A stretch of 64,000 bases of DNA, taken from positions 49,697 through 113,696 of the forward strand of contig JAQVZS010000002.1 of assembly GCA_028708075.1 (NCBI GenBank), written 5' to 3'. Source of the stretch: Massilibacteroides sp. GTDB lineage: Bacteria > Bacteroidota > Bacteroidia > Bacteroidales > Tannerellaceae. The translations under genes and the position numbers were made by a program. Of this stretch, positions 55,374 to 63,999 are shown one piece after another (positions within the stretch are counted from its first letter, which is position 1; each line of letters starts with the position of its first letter). A model generated the notes under the pieces. It had not been told where the DNA came from. It made no database searches and was given only the letters and a program-made list of their open reading frames with translations.

Positions 55374-56912
55374 ATGCTTGTAAAATCTTATGCAGCGGCG
55401 GTGCAGGGTATTTCTGCAACGATAGTTACCATAGAAGTGAATTGTACGAAAGGAATACAATTCTTTTTGGTCGGATTGCCGGATGTGGCAGTAAAAGAGA
55501 GCCATGAACGTATCATTTCCGCGTTGCAAGTGAGTGGATACAAATTTCCCCGTAATCGGATTGTTGTGAATATGGCGCCGGCTGATATCCGTAAAGAAGG
55601 ATCGGCGTATGATTTGCCTTTGGCAATCGGCATTCTTGCAGCCGCAGAAGAAATCGATCATGAATTACTGGAGCATTACCTAATGATGGGGGAGCTTTCG
55701 TTGGATGGAAGTCTGCAGTCAGTCAGAGGAGTGCTTCCTATTGCGTTAAAAGCGAAAGAAGCTGGATTCAGAGGCTTGATTGTTCCTAAGCAAAACGCCC
55801 GTGAAGCGGCTGTAGTAGAAGGATTGGAAGTCTACGGAGTAGAGACGATCAAAGAAGTCATCGAATTTATCCATAAAAAAAGAACATTAGAACGGACAAC
55901 TGTCGATATACGTAAGGAGTTCTATGAACAGCAACAAAAATACGATCTGGATTTTTCGGATGTACGTGGACAAGAAAATGCCAAGCGTGCGCTGGAGGTA
56001 GCGGCGGCAGGCGGACATAACCTGCTGATGATCGGCGCGCCCGGCAGTGGAAAGTCCATGTTGGCCAAACGATTGCCTTCTATCCTTCCGCCTTTTACGC
56101 TGGAAGAATCTTTAGAAACCACCAAGATTCATTCTGTCGCTGGGAAGATTGACCGGGGAACGGCCCTGATGGCGCAACGTCCGTTTCGCTCGCCGCATCA
56201 TTCGATTTCATCCGCCGCTTTGGTTGGTGGCGGAACCTTTCCTCAACCGGGAGAGATCAGTCTAGCTCATAATGGTGTTTTGTTTCTCGACGAGCTTCCT
56301 GAATTCGGACGGAACGTCCTGGAAGTTATGCGCCAACCGTTGGAAGACCGCTGCATAACCATCTCGCGTGCCCGCTTCGCTGTGGAATATCCTGCCGGAT
56401 TTATGCTGATCGCGTCTATGAATCCCTGTCCGTGTGGTTTTTATAATCATCCGGATCATCCCTGCCTCTGTTCGCCGGGAGCCGTGCAGAAATATATGAA
56501 CCGCATATCCGGACCTCTGCTTGATCGGATAGACATACAAATAGAAATCATTCCTGTCCCTTTTGAGAAAATATCGGAACAACGTCCGGCCGAATCGAGC
56601 TGTACGATTCGCGAGCGTGTTATCCGTGCCCGTTCCATACAGGAAAGACGTTTCTCTGCTTACGAAGGAATCCATTGTAACGCTCAAATGAGTACTCGTT
56701 TACTCCACCGGTACGCCTGTCCCGATGAAGCGGGATTACAACTTTTGAAAAACGCGATGAACCGCTTAAGTCTTTCCGCTCGTGCGTACGACCGGATCTT
56801 GAAAGTCTCGCGTACTATCGCCGACCTGGAGGGCGTGGAAAATATAGAAGCGCGGCATTTAGCCGAAGCAATCAATTACAGAAGCTTGGACAGGGAAAGC
56901 TGGGGGACGTAG
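55374..56912 (+). CDS. comM: ComM/YifB-type Mg-chelatase-like AAA+ ATPase
   Basis: 512 residues, normal length. The N-terminal ChlI-like subdomain (LVGLPDVAVKESHERIISALQ) is followed by the AAA+ core with Walker A GAPGSGKS at 221-228 and Walker B FLDELPEF, the inserted zinc-like segment with MNPCPCGFYNHPDHPCLC, and the C-terminal Mg_chelatase_C domain. In naturally transforming bacteria ComM is a helicase that promotes branch migration during integration of foreign DNA; in non-transformers its role is unclear. It starts 41 bp after the TlpA-like gene. Confidence 0.93.
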   Translation: MLVKSYAAAVQGISATIVTIEVNCTKGIQFFLVGLPDVAVKESHERIISALQVSGYKFPRNRIVVNMAPADIRKEGSAYDLPLAIGILAAAEEIDHELLEHYLMMGELSLDGSLQSVRGVLPIALKAKEAGFRGLIVPKQNAREAAVVEGLEVYGVETIKEVIEFIHKKRTLERTTVDIRKEFYEQQQKYDLDFSDVRGQENAKRALEVAAAGGHNLLMIGAPGSGKSMLAKRLPSILPPFTLEESLETTKIHSVAGKIDRGTALMAQRPFRSPHHSISSAALVGGGTFPQPGEISLAHNGVLFLDELPEFGRNVLEVMRQPLEDRCITISRARFAVEYPAGFMLIASMNPCPCGFYNHPDHPCLCSPGAVQKYMNRISGPLLDRIDIQIEIIPVPFEKISEQRPAESSCTIRERVIRARSIQERRFSAYEGIHCNAQMSTRLLHRYACPDEAGLQLLKNAMNRLSLSARAYDRILKVSRTIADLEGVENIEARHLAEAINYRSLDRESWGT

Positions 56913-56951
56913 AAAGTAGAATTTTTCCACATAAGTATTCGTAAAAAAACA

Positions 56952-56959
56952 TACCTTTG
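56952..56959 (+). promoter_or_regulatory. -7 element for metG
   Basis: TACCTTTG matches TAnnTTTG, 23 bp upstream of the metG ATG. It presumably also drives the two sugar-nucleotide genes. Confidence 0.6.
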
Positions 56960-56982
56960 TACATCAAACAGAGAACAAAAGT

Positions 56983-59022
56983 ATGGAGAAACAATTCAAA
57001 AGAACACTGATAACAACAGCTTTGCCTTATGCGAACGGACCGGTACATATTGGACACTTGGCGGGGGTTTACGTGCCTGCAGATATTTACGCCCGCTATC
57101 TTCGGTTAAAGGGAGAAGAAGTCCTGATGGTCGGAGGCTCGGACGAACACGGCGTGCCGATTACCATACGCGCAAAAAAAGAAGGTGTAACTCCGCAGGA
57201 TATTGTAGACCGTTATCATGCGATCATTAAACAGTCTTTTGAAGATTTCGGTATCTCTTTTGATATTTATTCGCGAACCACTTCTTCTACGCACCGGCAA
57301 GTTGCCTCCGATTTTTTTCGCAAATTATATGACAAGGGCGAATTCATTGAAAAAACTAGCGAACAATATTACGACGAAGAAGCTAAACAATTTTTGGCCG
57401 ACCGCTATATTATTGGGACCTGTCCGCATTGCAAAAACGAGCACGCTTATGGCGATCAATGCGAAGCTTGTGGAACCTCACTTAGCCCGACGGATCTGAT
57501 CAATCCCAAATCCACGATCAGCGGTAGTGTTCCTGTAATGAAAGAAACCAAGCACTGGTATCTCCCATTGGACAAGCACGAACCTTTCCTGCGTAAATGG
57601 ATATTGGAAGACCATAAAGAATGGAAACCCAACGTATATGGCCAATGTAAAAGCTGGTTGGATATGGGTTTGCAGCCGCGCGCCGTTAGTCGCGATTTGG
57701 ACTGGGGCATACCCGTACCTGTTGATGGAGCCGAGGGGAAAGTGCTGTATGTGTGGTTCGACGCGCCGATTGGCTATATTTCCAACACCAAAGAGTTGTT
57801 GCCCGATACATGGGAGACCTGGTGGAAAGATCCGGAGACGAAGATCGTTCATTTTATCGGCAAAGACAATATTGTTTTTCACTGTATTGTATTTCCTTCC
57901 ATGTTGAAAGCAGAAGGCAGCTTTTGTTTGCCTGAAAACGTACCAGCCAACGAATTTCTGAATCTGGAAGGCGATAAAATTTCCACATCCCGTAATTGGG
58001 CTGTCTGGCTGCACGAATATCTGCTCGATCTGCCGGACAAACAGGACGTACTTCGTTACGTGCTTACCGCGAATGCGCCGGAAACAAAGGATAACGATTT
58101 TACTTGGAAAGATTTTCAGGCGCGCAACAATAATGAATTAGTCGCCATTCTCGGCAATTTTATCAACCGGGCGTTGGTTTTGACCGGAAAGTATTTTGAC
58201 GGGAAAGTGCCTGTCGCCGGGGAACTGACGGATTATGACTGCGAAACATTGCAAGACTTCGCTAACGTTAAGTCCGATGTCGAGCGACTGCTGGATACCT
58301 TTCATTTCCGCGATGCGCAAAAAGAAGCCATGAATCTGGCTCGCATCGGAAATAAATACCTGGCGGATACCGAACCCTGGAAGCTCGCTAAAACTGATAT
58401 GAACCGGGTGGCAACAATTCTGAATATTTCTTTACAAATTGCCGCCAATCTGGCGATTGTTTTCGAACCGTTTCTTCCTTTCAGTATGAAGAAATTAAAC
58501 GCGATGCTGAACGTGGAGCCGTTGGGGTGGGATCGCCTCGGAGCAACCGGCCTGTTACCGGGCGGACATCAACTGGGAAAGACCGAATTGTTGTTCGAAA
58601 AGATTGAAGATGCTGCGATCGAATTTCAGATTCAAAAACTGTTGGACACGAAAAAAGCCAACGAAGACGCGAATTATAAAGCTAATCCGGTGCGTGCAAA
58701 TATTGAATTCACTGATTTCGAAAAATTGGATATTCGTGTCGGTACTATACTGGAATGTACCAAAGTACCGAAAGCGGACAAGTTGCTTCAATTCCGGATT
58801 GACGACGGACTTGAAAAGAGAACCATTGTTTCCGGCATCGCGAAGTATTACGAACCCGAAGCGTTCGTCGGTAGACAAGTTTGTTTCATTGCGAATTTGG
58901 CTCCCCGGAAACTGAAAGGTGTCGTTTCCGAAGGAATGATTCTTTCCGCTGAAAATGCTGATGGAAGTTTGTCCGTAATCATACCTGAAAAAACGGTAAA
59001 ACCCGGAAGCGAAGTGAAATAA
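56983..59022 (+). CDS. metG: methionine--tRNA ligase
   Basis: 679 residues, dimeric type. HIGH at 22-25 (PVHIGH), KISTS at 332-336 for KMSKS, and a zinc knuckle C147/C150...C160/C163. The C-terminal 110 residues are the EMAP/tRNA-binding domain ([24 protein letters not shown]) that makes the homodimer. The degT-family gene follows after 14 bp, so metG heads an operon with unrelated-looking partners. Confidence 0.96.
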   Translation: MEKQFKRTLITTALPYANGPVHIGHLAGVYVPADIYARYLRLKGEEVLMVGGSDEHGVPITIRAKKEGVTPQDIVDRYHAIIKQSFEDFGISFDIYSRTTSSTHRQVASDFFRKLYDKGEFIEKTSEQYYDEEAKQFLADRYIIGTCPHCKNEHAYGDQCEACGTSLSPTDLINPKSTISGSVPVMKETKHWYLPLDKHEPFLRKWILEDHKEWKPNVYGQCKSWLDMGLQPRAVSRDLDWGIPVPVDGAEGKVLYVWFDAPIGYISNTKELLPDTWETWWKDPETKIVHFIGKDNIVFHCIVFPSMLKAEGSFCLPENVPANEFLNLEGDKISTSRNWAVWLHEYLLDLPDKQDVLRYVLTANAPETKDNDFTWKDFQARNNNELVAILGNFINRALVLTGKYFDGKVPVAGELTDYDCETLQDFANVKSDVERLLDTFHFRDAQKEAMNLARIGNKYLADTEPWKLAKTDMNRVATILNISLQIAANLAIVFEPFLPFSMKKLNAMLNVEPLGWDRLGATGLLPGGHQLGKTELLFEKIEDAAIEFQIQKLLDTKKANEDANYKANPVRANIEFTDFEKLDIRVGTILECTKVPKADKLLQFRIDDGLEKRTIVSGIAKYYEPEAFVGRQVCFIANLAPRKLKGVVSEGMILSAENADGSLSVIIPEKTVKPGSEVK

Positions 59023-59036
59023 GTTATACCTCATTT

Positions 59037-60179
59037 ATGTCCGAAAGAAATATACCAATGACCGATCTTAAAGCCGTATATCATCGTTTGAAAGACGAGA
59101 TAGATACGGCCTTGCTGTCGGTTGCCGAAAGCGGTGCCTATATCAATGGAGAATCGGTAAAATGCTTCGCAGAGGAATTAGCCGGCTATTTGGGCGTCCC
59201 TTACGTTATCCCTTGCGCTAATGGGACCGATGCTCTTCAAATAGCGCTGATGGCACTTCGCCTTAAACCGGGCGACGAAGTCCTTGTCCCGGCTTTCACC
59301 TATGCAGCAGCAGCTGAAGCGGTAGCCTTGTTGGGATTAGTACCTGTGCCGATAGATGTCGACCCCGGGACGTTCAATATTGACGCGTCTAAAATAGAGA
59401 ACGTAATATCCCGACAAACAAAAGCTATAATTGTTGTCCATTTATTCGGCCAGTCGTGTGATATGGAAAAGATCGTAACGATCACGAAAAAATACAAACT
59501 TTTCCTGATCGAAGATAACGCGCAATCTATTGGTTGTGACTATATTTTCAGTGACGGTAGTCGGAAAAAAACAGGGACGATAGGCGATATTGGAACGACT
59601 TCATTTTTTCCGACCAAACCTTTGGCCTGCTTTGGTGATGGCGGAGCGTTAATTACTTCCGATCCGGAATTGGAAGTTCGTTGCCGGATGATTGCGGCTC
59701 ATGGTCAGGAACGAAAATACTACCATAAAATAATCGGTTGCAATTCTCGTTTAGACACAATACAGGCGGCAGTGCTTCGTGTAAAACTCCGGCATATTCA
59801 CGAACTGACGGCTTCCCGTTTGGAGATCGCAAAGCGGTATGACGAACAGTTGAGTTTTGTAAGCCATATCCAAATTCCGTTTAAAGCCAAGTATTCTACG
59901 CATGTATATCATCAATATACGGTGTTGATTGAAAACAGTAAACGGGATGCATTGCAAAGTTGGTTGAAAGAAAAAGGAATATCATCTGTAGTTTATTATC
60001 CTTTACCCTTACATCAACAGGAAGCCTTTAGATGGTGTATGCGAGTAGCAACAGATCTTTCCGTGTCGGAAAAATTAGTTCAGACGGCTTTGTCTTTGCC
60101 TGTTCATTCGGAAATGACTGAAGAAGAACAGATGTACATCATCAATACTGTCAAAGAAGGGTTAGCTGCTGTCTTTTGA
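59037..60179 (+). CDS. WbpE-like sugar-nucleotide aminotransferase (DegT/DnrJ/EryC1/StrS)
   Basis: 380 residues. PLP-dependent fold with the Schiff-base lysine K194 in FFPTKPLACFGDGGAL, PCANGTDALQIAL (cofactor phosphate loop), and HLFGQSCDM. The closest pattern I recall is WbpE/WlbC, which aminates UDP-3-keto-N-acetylglucosaminuronate to the 3-amino sugar nucleotide; other DegT members use different 3- or 4-keto sugars. The partner dehydrogenase 18 bp downstream fits that pathway. The other pathway enzymes (dehydrogenase WbpA, acetyltransferase, epimerase) are not in the window. Confidence 0.78.
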   Translation: MSERNIPMTDLKAVYHRLKDEIDTALLSVAESGAYINGESVKCFAEELAGYLGVPYVIPCANGTDALQIALMALRLKPGDEVLVPAFTYAAAAEAVALLGLVPVPIDVDPGTFNIDASKIENVISRQTKAIIVVHLFGQSCDMEKIVTITKKYKLFLIEDNAQSIGCDYIFSDGSRKKTGTIGDIGTTSFFPTKPLACFGDGGALITSDPELEVRCRMIAAHGQERKYYHKIIGCNSRLDTIQAAVLRVKLRHIHELTASRLEIAKRYDEQLSFVSHIQIPFKAKYSTHVYHQYTVLIENSKRDALQSWLKEKGISSVVYYPLPLHQQEAFRWCMRVATDLSVSEKLVQTALSLPVHSEMTEEEQMYIINTVKEGLAAVF

Positions 60180-60197
60180 AAAAAAGGACTTGAAGAC

Positions 60198-61235
60198 ATG
60201 AAAGAAAAAAAGAAAATACGTTTTGCCGTCGTCGGCTGCGGTCATATCGGCAAACGTCACGCGGAAATGATTACGCGCGATGGAGGTGCGGAGTTGGTTG
60301 CTTTATGCGATATCAGGCTCCGGGAGCAATTAGATATCGAAGCATATGATGTGCCTTTTTATTCGGATATGAAATCGTTATTGTCTGCGCCGGAGGATAT
60401 TGATGTCGTCAATATTTGTACACCTAACGGGCTGCATGCTTCTATGGCGATCGAAGCCATAGAAAGCGGTCGTCATGTCGTTTTGGAGAAACCGATGGCG
60501 CTGACATTGAGCGATGCCGAAAAAATTGTTTACACGTCCTTAAAATATAGCAAGCAGGTTTTCTGCGTCATGCAAAACCGTTATTCTCCGCCTTCCGTCT
60601 GGATCAAAGAGATGGCCGAGTCCGGCCGTTTAGGACAAATTTACATGGTTCAACTGAACTGCTATTGGAACCGCGATGCGCGATACTATAAACCCGGCGG
60701 ATGGCATGGCGACGCAGTTTTCGACGGAGGCACCTTATTTACCCAGTTCTCTCATTTTGTTGACATTCTGTATTGGTTGTTCGGCGATATTTGTAATATA
60801 CAGGCACGTTTTGCTGATTTTAACCACGAGAAATTGACCGATTTTGAGGATTCCGGTTTGGTTACGTTCGATTTTGTAAACGGGGGGATTGGCAGTCTCA
60901 ACTATTCAACTTCCGTGTGGGATAAGAATATGGAAAGCAGCATGTTGATTATTGCCGAGAACGGAAGCGTAAAAATCGGCGGACAGTATATGAATGAAGT
61001 GGAGTATTGCCATATTAAAGACTATACGATGCCCGAATTGGCGCCGACGAATCCCGGCAACGACTACGGTCCGTATAAAGGTTCTGCCCAGAATCATAAC
61101 TTCGTGATACGGAATGTTGTTAACGTCCTTTCTGGTGAATCGAGGGAGACAATCACCACGAATGTGTTGGAGGGAATGAAGGTCGTCGATATTATTCAGC
61201 GTATCTATGCGAAAAAAGAAAAAAGCCTCCAATAA
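60198..61235 (+). CDS. WlbA/WbpB-like UDP-GlcNAc-uronate 3-dehydrogenase (Gfo/Idh/MocA)
   Basis: 345 residues. The Rossmann fingerprint GCGHIG is at 13-18 and the catalytic E97-K98-P99 motif sits in VVLEKPMAL; RYSPPSVWIKEM, GGTLFTQFSHFVDILYWLFG and the late SVWDKNMESSMLII blocks match the WlbA/WbpB type that oxidises UDP-N-acetylglucosaminuronate at C3. It acts with the preceding aminotransferase to make UDP-3-amino sugars. It ends the metG operon; an AT-rich gap follows. Confidence 0.82.
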   Translation: MKEKKKIRFAVVGCGHIGKRHAEMITRDGGAELVALCDIRLREQLDIEAYDVPFYSDMKSLLSAPEDIDVVNICTPNGLHASMAIEAIESGRHVVLEKPMALTLSDAEKIVYTSLKYSKQVFCVMQNRYSPPSVWIKEMAESGRLGQIYMVQLNCYWNRDARYYKPGGWHGDAVFDGGTLFTQFSHFVDILYWLFGDICNIQARFADFNHEKLTDFEDSGLVTFDFVNGGIGSLNYSTSVWDKNMESSMLIIAENGSVKIGGQYMNEVEYCHIKDYTMPELAPTNPGNDYGPYKGSAQNHNFVIRNVVNVLSGESRETITTNVLEGMKVVDIIQRIYAKKEKSLQ

Positions 61236-61299
61236 ACTTTTCCCGGGATATAATTAGCGTTTATTATATGTTTGAAAACATTAATTAGCATTTTAACTA

Positions 61300-61338
61300 T
61301 TGACAAAATGGGAATGTCCACGTATCTTTGTGACGTGG
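61300..61338 (+). promoter_or_regulatory. promoter with overlapping inverted repeat upstream of the TIM-barrel gene
   Basis: TTGACA (61300-61305) and TATCTTTG (61323-61330) form a promoter-like pair. CCACGT (61318-61323) and ACGTGG (61333-61338) are a perfect inverted repeat around the -7 element, which could be an operator or a hairpin at the 5' end of the transcript. Confidence 0.45.
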
Positions 61339-61384
61339 TTTTTTCATAATAGTATTAGATTTAAGGTTAACAAAGTTGATTAGG

Positions 61385-61413
61385 GGTTGTCGTGAGACAG
61401 CCTTTAATTGTTT
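61385..61413 (+). other. hairpin with GNRA-type loop and T-rich tail in the leader
   Basis: GGTTGTC (61385-61391) and GACAGCC (61396-61402) form a 7-bp stem with one G-T wobble and a GTGA loop, followed by TTTAATTGTTTTT. It could be an attenuator. Confidence 0.45.
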
Positions 61414-61417
61414 TTAG

Positions 61418-61431
61418 CCTATCCGGATAGG
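61418..61431. repeat. perfect 14-bp palindrome
   Basis: CCTATCCGGATAGG is fully self-complementary. It lies 16 bp after the GNRA-loop hairpin in the leader. A dimeric regulator site or part of a larger RNA fold are both possible. Confidence 0.5.
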
Positions 61432-61506
61432 ACCTTGTGTTTTCAGAAAATATCATCCGTCTTGTTTTATTTCCAATCCATATTTGTTGTATAGATAATG
61501 CCTTAC

Positions 61507-61529
61507 AAAAGATAGGACGTTTATCTTTT
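61507..61529. repeat. 8-bp inverted repeat in the leader
   Basis: AAAAGATA (61507-61514) and TATCTTTT (61522-61529) are perfect complements with a 7-nt loop. Confidence 0.4.
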
Positions 61530-61621
61530 AGGATTAATCTATTTTAACCATGGAAGATAAACATCTATCGTTTTCCTACAGTTCTATTTAAAAATCTGGA
61601 AACGATACATTCTTAAACCAT

Positions 61622-62299
61622 ATGGGACAAAAGGATAAAAATTTTATTCCAATTATCGAATCGGAATTGAGGAGGAAACCGATAAAAATACCTGAAGAGG
61701 TCTGTCAGGCCAGTGGAATATATGTTTTCGGCAAGAGATTAAAATCTCTGATCTTTTCTACTGATCTTGCAATTATTAAGAATAACAATGCAGACGGTGT
61801 GATAGCGGTATATCCTTTTACTCCTCAGATTGCCATTAATCAGGCTATAATCGAAGTTTCGCCGACTCCTGTTTTTTGTGGTGTAGGAGGTGGCATAACA
61901 TCAGGACAACGCTCGATTGATATAGCGATTAATGCTGAGTTAAATGAGGCATATGGTGTAGTTATGAACGCACCTACACCGAATACCCTCATTGCCGAAA
62001 TGAAAAAGAGATTAGATATTCCGATTGTAATTACTGTCGTTTCAGAAAAAGAAGATATAGAAAGCCGTATAAAGGCTGGGGTTTCTATCTTTAACGTTTC
62101 CGGGGGGCAAAACACGCCACAAATTGTACGAATGATAAAAGAAAAATTTTCGGAGTTCCCGGTAATTGCCACAGGAGGCCCTACCTCAGAAGATATTCTT
62201 AAAACAATTGCGGCCGGAGCGAATATGATTACTTACACCCCTCCTACAACTGGAGAATTGTTTTCTGCAATTATGGAAGATTACAGGCAACGTTTATAA
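61622..62299 (+). CDS. uncharacterised TIM-barrel (phosphate-binding type) protein
   Basis: 225 residues. A (beta/alpha)8 barrel is suggested by alternating strand blocks: GVIAVYPFTPQ, PVFCGVGGGITSG, YGVVMNAPTP, DIPIVITVVSE, GVSIFNVSGGQNTP, FPVIATGGPTSEDI and GANMITYTPPTT. The GG(I/P) loops (GVGGG, ATGGP) resemble the phosphate-binding ends of ThiG/NanE/HisF-type enzymes, but no specific activity can be assigned. From memory close relatives are widespread in Clostridia, annotated only as hydrolase or hypothetical. Cytoplasmic, with no signal. Monocistronic behind an unusually long leader. Confidence 0.7.
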   Translation: MGQKDKNFIPIIESELRRKPIKIPEEVCQASGIYVFGKRLKSLIFSTDLAIIKNNNADGVIAVYPFTPQIAINQAIIEVSPTPVFCGVGGGITSGQRSIDIAINAELNEAYGVVMNAPTPNTLIAEMKKRLDIPIVITVVSEKEDIESRIKAGVSIFNVSGGQNTPQIVRMIKEKFSEFPVIATGGPTSEDILKTIAAGANMITYTPPTTGELFSAIMEDYRQRL

Positions 62300-62585
62300 A
62301 AAAAGTGTGCTGGGGGGATACGTTTTTTGGTTGAACAATCTTTTAGGTTGATGAAGCTAGATTGGAAACTATTATCAAAAAGTTGATGTAGTTCCAATGT
62401 TCGGATGAAGGAAAAATGTCAAAAAGAAAGTATTTGTTTTGTTTTGAAATCTATTTGGATGTGTTAAGTTTTGTTTATTTTGCTACTTTTCCTGTTTTGG
62501 GGGGCTATTTTTGAAATTTCCCTTGAAAATCTGTAAAATCCATCTCGATCTTTTTTTAAAACCATAGGTGTCTTTTTTTAAAAAG

Positions 62586-62624
62586 GTCTTGAAGAAATTT
62601 TTTTTTCTTCGAGACGGATTTTTT
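62586..62624 (+). terminator. hairpin with T-run, possible terminator of the TIM-barrel gene
   Basis: A 12-bp stem (62586-62597 with 62604-62615, one G-T wobble) around a 6-T loop, followed by GGATTTTTTC. It is nearly 290 bp past the TIM-barrel stop. Confidence 0.5.
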
Positions 62625-62674
62625 CAGGCTTTTTGATTGCAAAAATGCCATCGGGATCCCATTTTTTGTTCCAA

Positions 62675-62705
62675 AACGGCCATTTTAAATAATGCCGTTT
62701 TTTTT
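62675..62705 (+). terminator. second terminator-like hairpin
   Basis: AACGGCCATT (62675-62684) pairs with AATGCCGTT (62691-62699) with a one-base bulge, followed by eight T. Confidence 0.5.
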
Positions 62706-62976
62706 GCTTTTCCGCCATTGAGGCTTTGAATGGATGTGTATGTCGTTTTTTTTAAGAAAAGGCCTTAGAGGGCTTTGTTTAAAGGTTGTCAAAATGTCGT
62801 ATTATTCCCTGTTTTTATTTCTTTATGCAAACTGTCTGTCTGGCGTTTCTGATGTGAATTTGCCAAACACAAAAGTAAAAATGAGTCAACCCAGGGAAAA
62901 AAACGGATTTCAGCTCTTTTTCAGCTCGTAATATTTCATGACTACCTTGCAACAATTAAATATAGAAGCGTTCTTG

Positions 62977-63999
62977 TTAACGGACGACGATTTTAAATAC
63001 TTGTCTGCTGTCTTCTTTCTGCGCACTTACAATATAGATTCCTTTCGCAAGCGGTATGGGATGTTGTTCATGCGTGTCGCTTACTTTTAGCGCGTTAATT
63101 ACTTGGCCGCTGATGGTGTATATTGTCACGGTGTATCCCTCTAAATCGGCTAAATGCAACGAGCCGTTCGCGTAATAGGCGCGCGGTTGTTTAGCCTTAA
63201 GGTCGAGATTGGATGTTGGATCTTCAGCCCCGAAAGTGGTGTAGAGCGTGCTGATTACTTCGGCTTTTCCGTTTATCTCCTGCAGAACTTCTATATCAGC
63301 CTCGTAGCTGCTTTCTACATTCAAGCCATTTAACGTGACACTGGTTTTGTTATTTTCCGAGCGTAGTCCGATGGTGAGTTGGGCATTTGGGTTTATCTGC
63401 AGAGAGAAGACGGGAACACGCCCGGATGAATTCCGCTGATAGAGATGCAGCATATAAAACGACGCCGAGTCAACGTTCGGGAAGGTTAATTCGACGGAGC
63501 CCGGATTGAGTTCCTCCACTTCCACTTTCGCGGCAGTCTCTCTTACCGTCACCGTACAATGAACCTGAAGTGTGTCTGCGAAAGTTGCCGTAACCACCGT
63601 TTTTCCGGTGGCAAGCGCGATTACTTTTCCTGTAGCAGTCACGTCAGCAATGCCAGAAAGAGACGATGCCCAGACAACAGCCGGAAGTTCACTTGTCGCC
63701 GGAGATACAGTCGCCTCTAGTTGAGCCCATTCGCCTTTGTTCAGGAATAGATTGGTGGCACTTAGCTGGAGTGTATACGTTTGCTGTGGTTCTTCCGGTT
63801 CCGTTACCATTACCGAGCAAATATCTGATTTTCCTCGAAGTTTATCTTCCGCGATAATCTGCGCGGTTCCGGCCTTAAGGGCGCCAACCAAACCACTCCC
63901 GTCGACCATAGCTACTGCGGAATTCGTCGACCGCCAGGTAACATCATAAATTTGTGGTGCGGTGATACTTAAGCTGGCTGTTTGTCCGGCTTCGAGTCT
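62977..63999 (-). CDS. exported Ig-like domain protein with T9SS C-terminal sorting domain (partial, 5' end outside window)
   Basis: At least 340 residues; the frame stays open to the right edge, beyond the internal Met at 63909. Two Big_2-type Ig-like repeats are seen (DVTWRSTNSAVAMVDGSG with GTAQIIAED; PAVVWASSLSGIADVTATGK with GKTVVTATF), then a fibronectin III-like module (VELTFPNVDSASFYMLHLY). The last 75 residues have the type A sorting-domain pattern: LEGYTVTIYTISGQVI, PIPLAKGIYIVSAQ and the basic end FKIVVR. Such a domain directs the protein through the type IX system and is removed at the surface. The N-terminal functional domain lies outside. Confidence 0.85.
   Translation of the reverse strand, partial: RLEAGQTASLSITAPQIYDVTWRSTNSAVAMVDGSGLVGALKAGTAQIIAEDKLRGKSDICSVMVTEPEEPQQTYTLQLSATNLFLNKGEWAQLEATVSPATSELPAVVWASSLSGIADVTATGKVIALATGKTVVTATFADTLQVHCTVTVRETAAKVEVEELNPGSVELTFPNVDSASFYMLHLYQRNSSGRVPVFSLQINPNAQLTIGLRSENNKTSVTLNGLNVESSYEADIEVLQEINGKAEVISTLYTTFGAEDPTSNLDLKAKQPRAYYANGSLHLADLEGYTVTIYTISGQVINALKVSDTHEQHPIPLAKGIYIVSAQKEDSRQVFKIVVR

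Larger units (their letters stand above)
61236..61621. other. non-coding stretch: promoter plus long structured leader
   Basis: 386 bp with no gene longer than 13 codons. After about 60 AT-rich bases come a promoter within an inverted repeat, and then a leader of roughly 287 nt with at least three inverted repeats. A 13-codon frame (ATG 61550 to TAA 61589-61591) lies close before the TIM-barrel gene and might be a leader peptide, without further support. Confidence 0.55.
62300..62976. other. AT-rich non-coding stretch with terminator-like hairpins
   Basis: 677 bp between the TIM-barrel gene and the exported protein at the right edge. It is rich in T and A runs, with two plus-strand hairpins listed separately. 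A 65-codon frame (62734-62931) has no homology-like features. The rest shows nothing I can name. Confidence 0.6.

Noticed and set aside
62734..62931. 65-codon frame in the AT-rich gap
   Set aside because: No promoter or ribosome site, a composition like translated AT-rich DNA, and no recognisable family.
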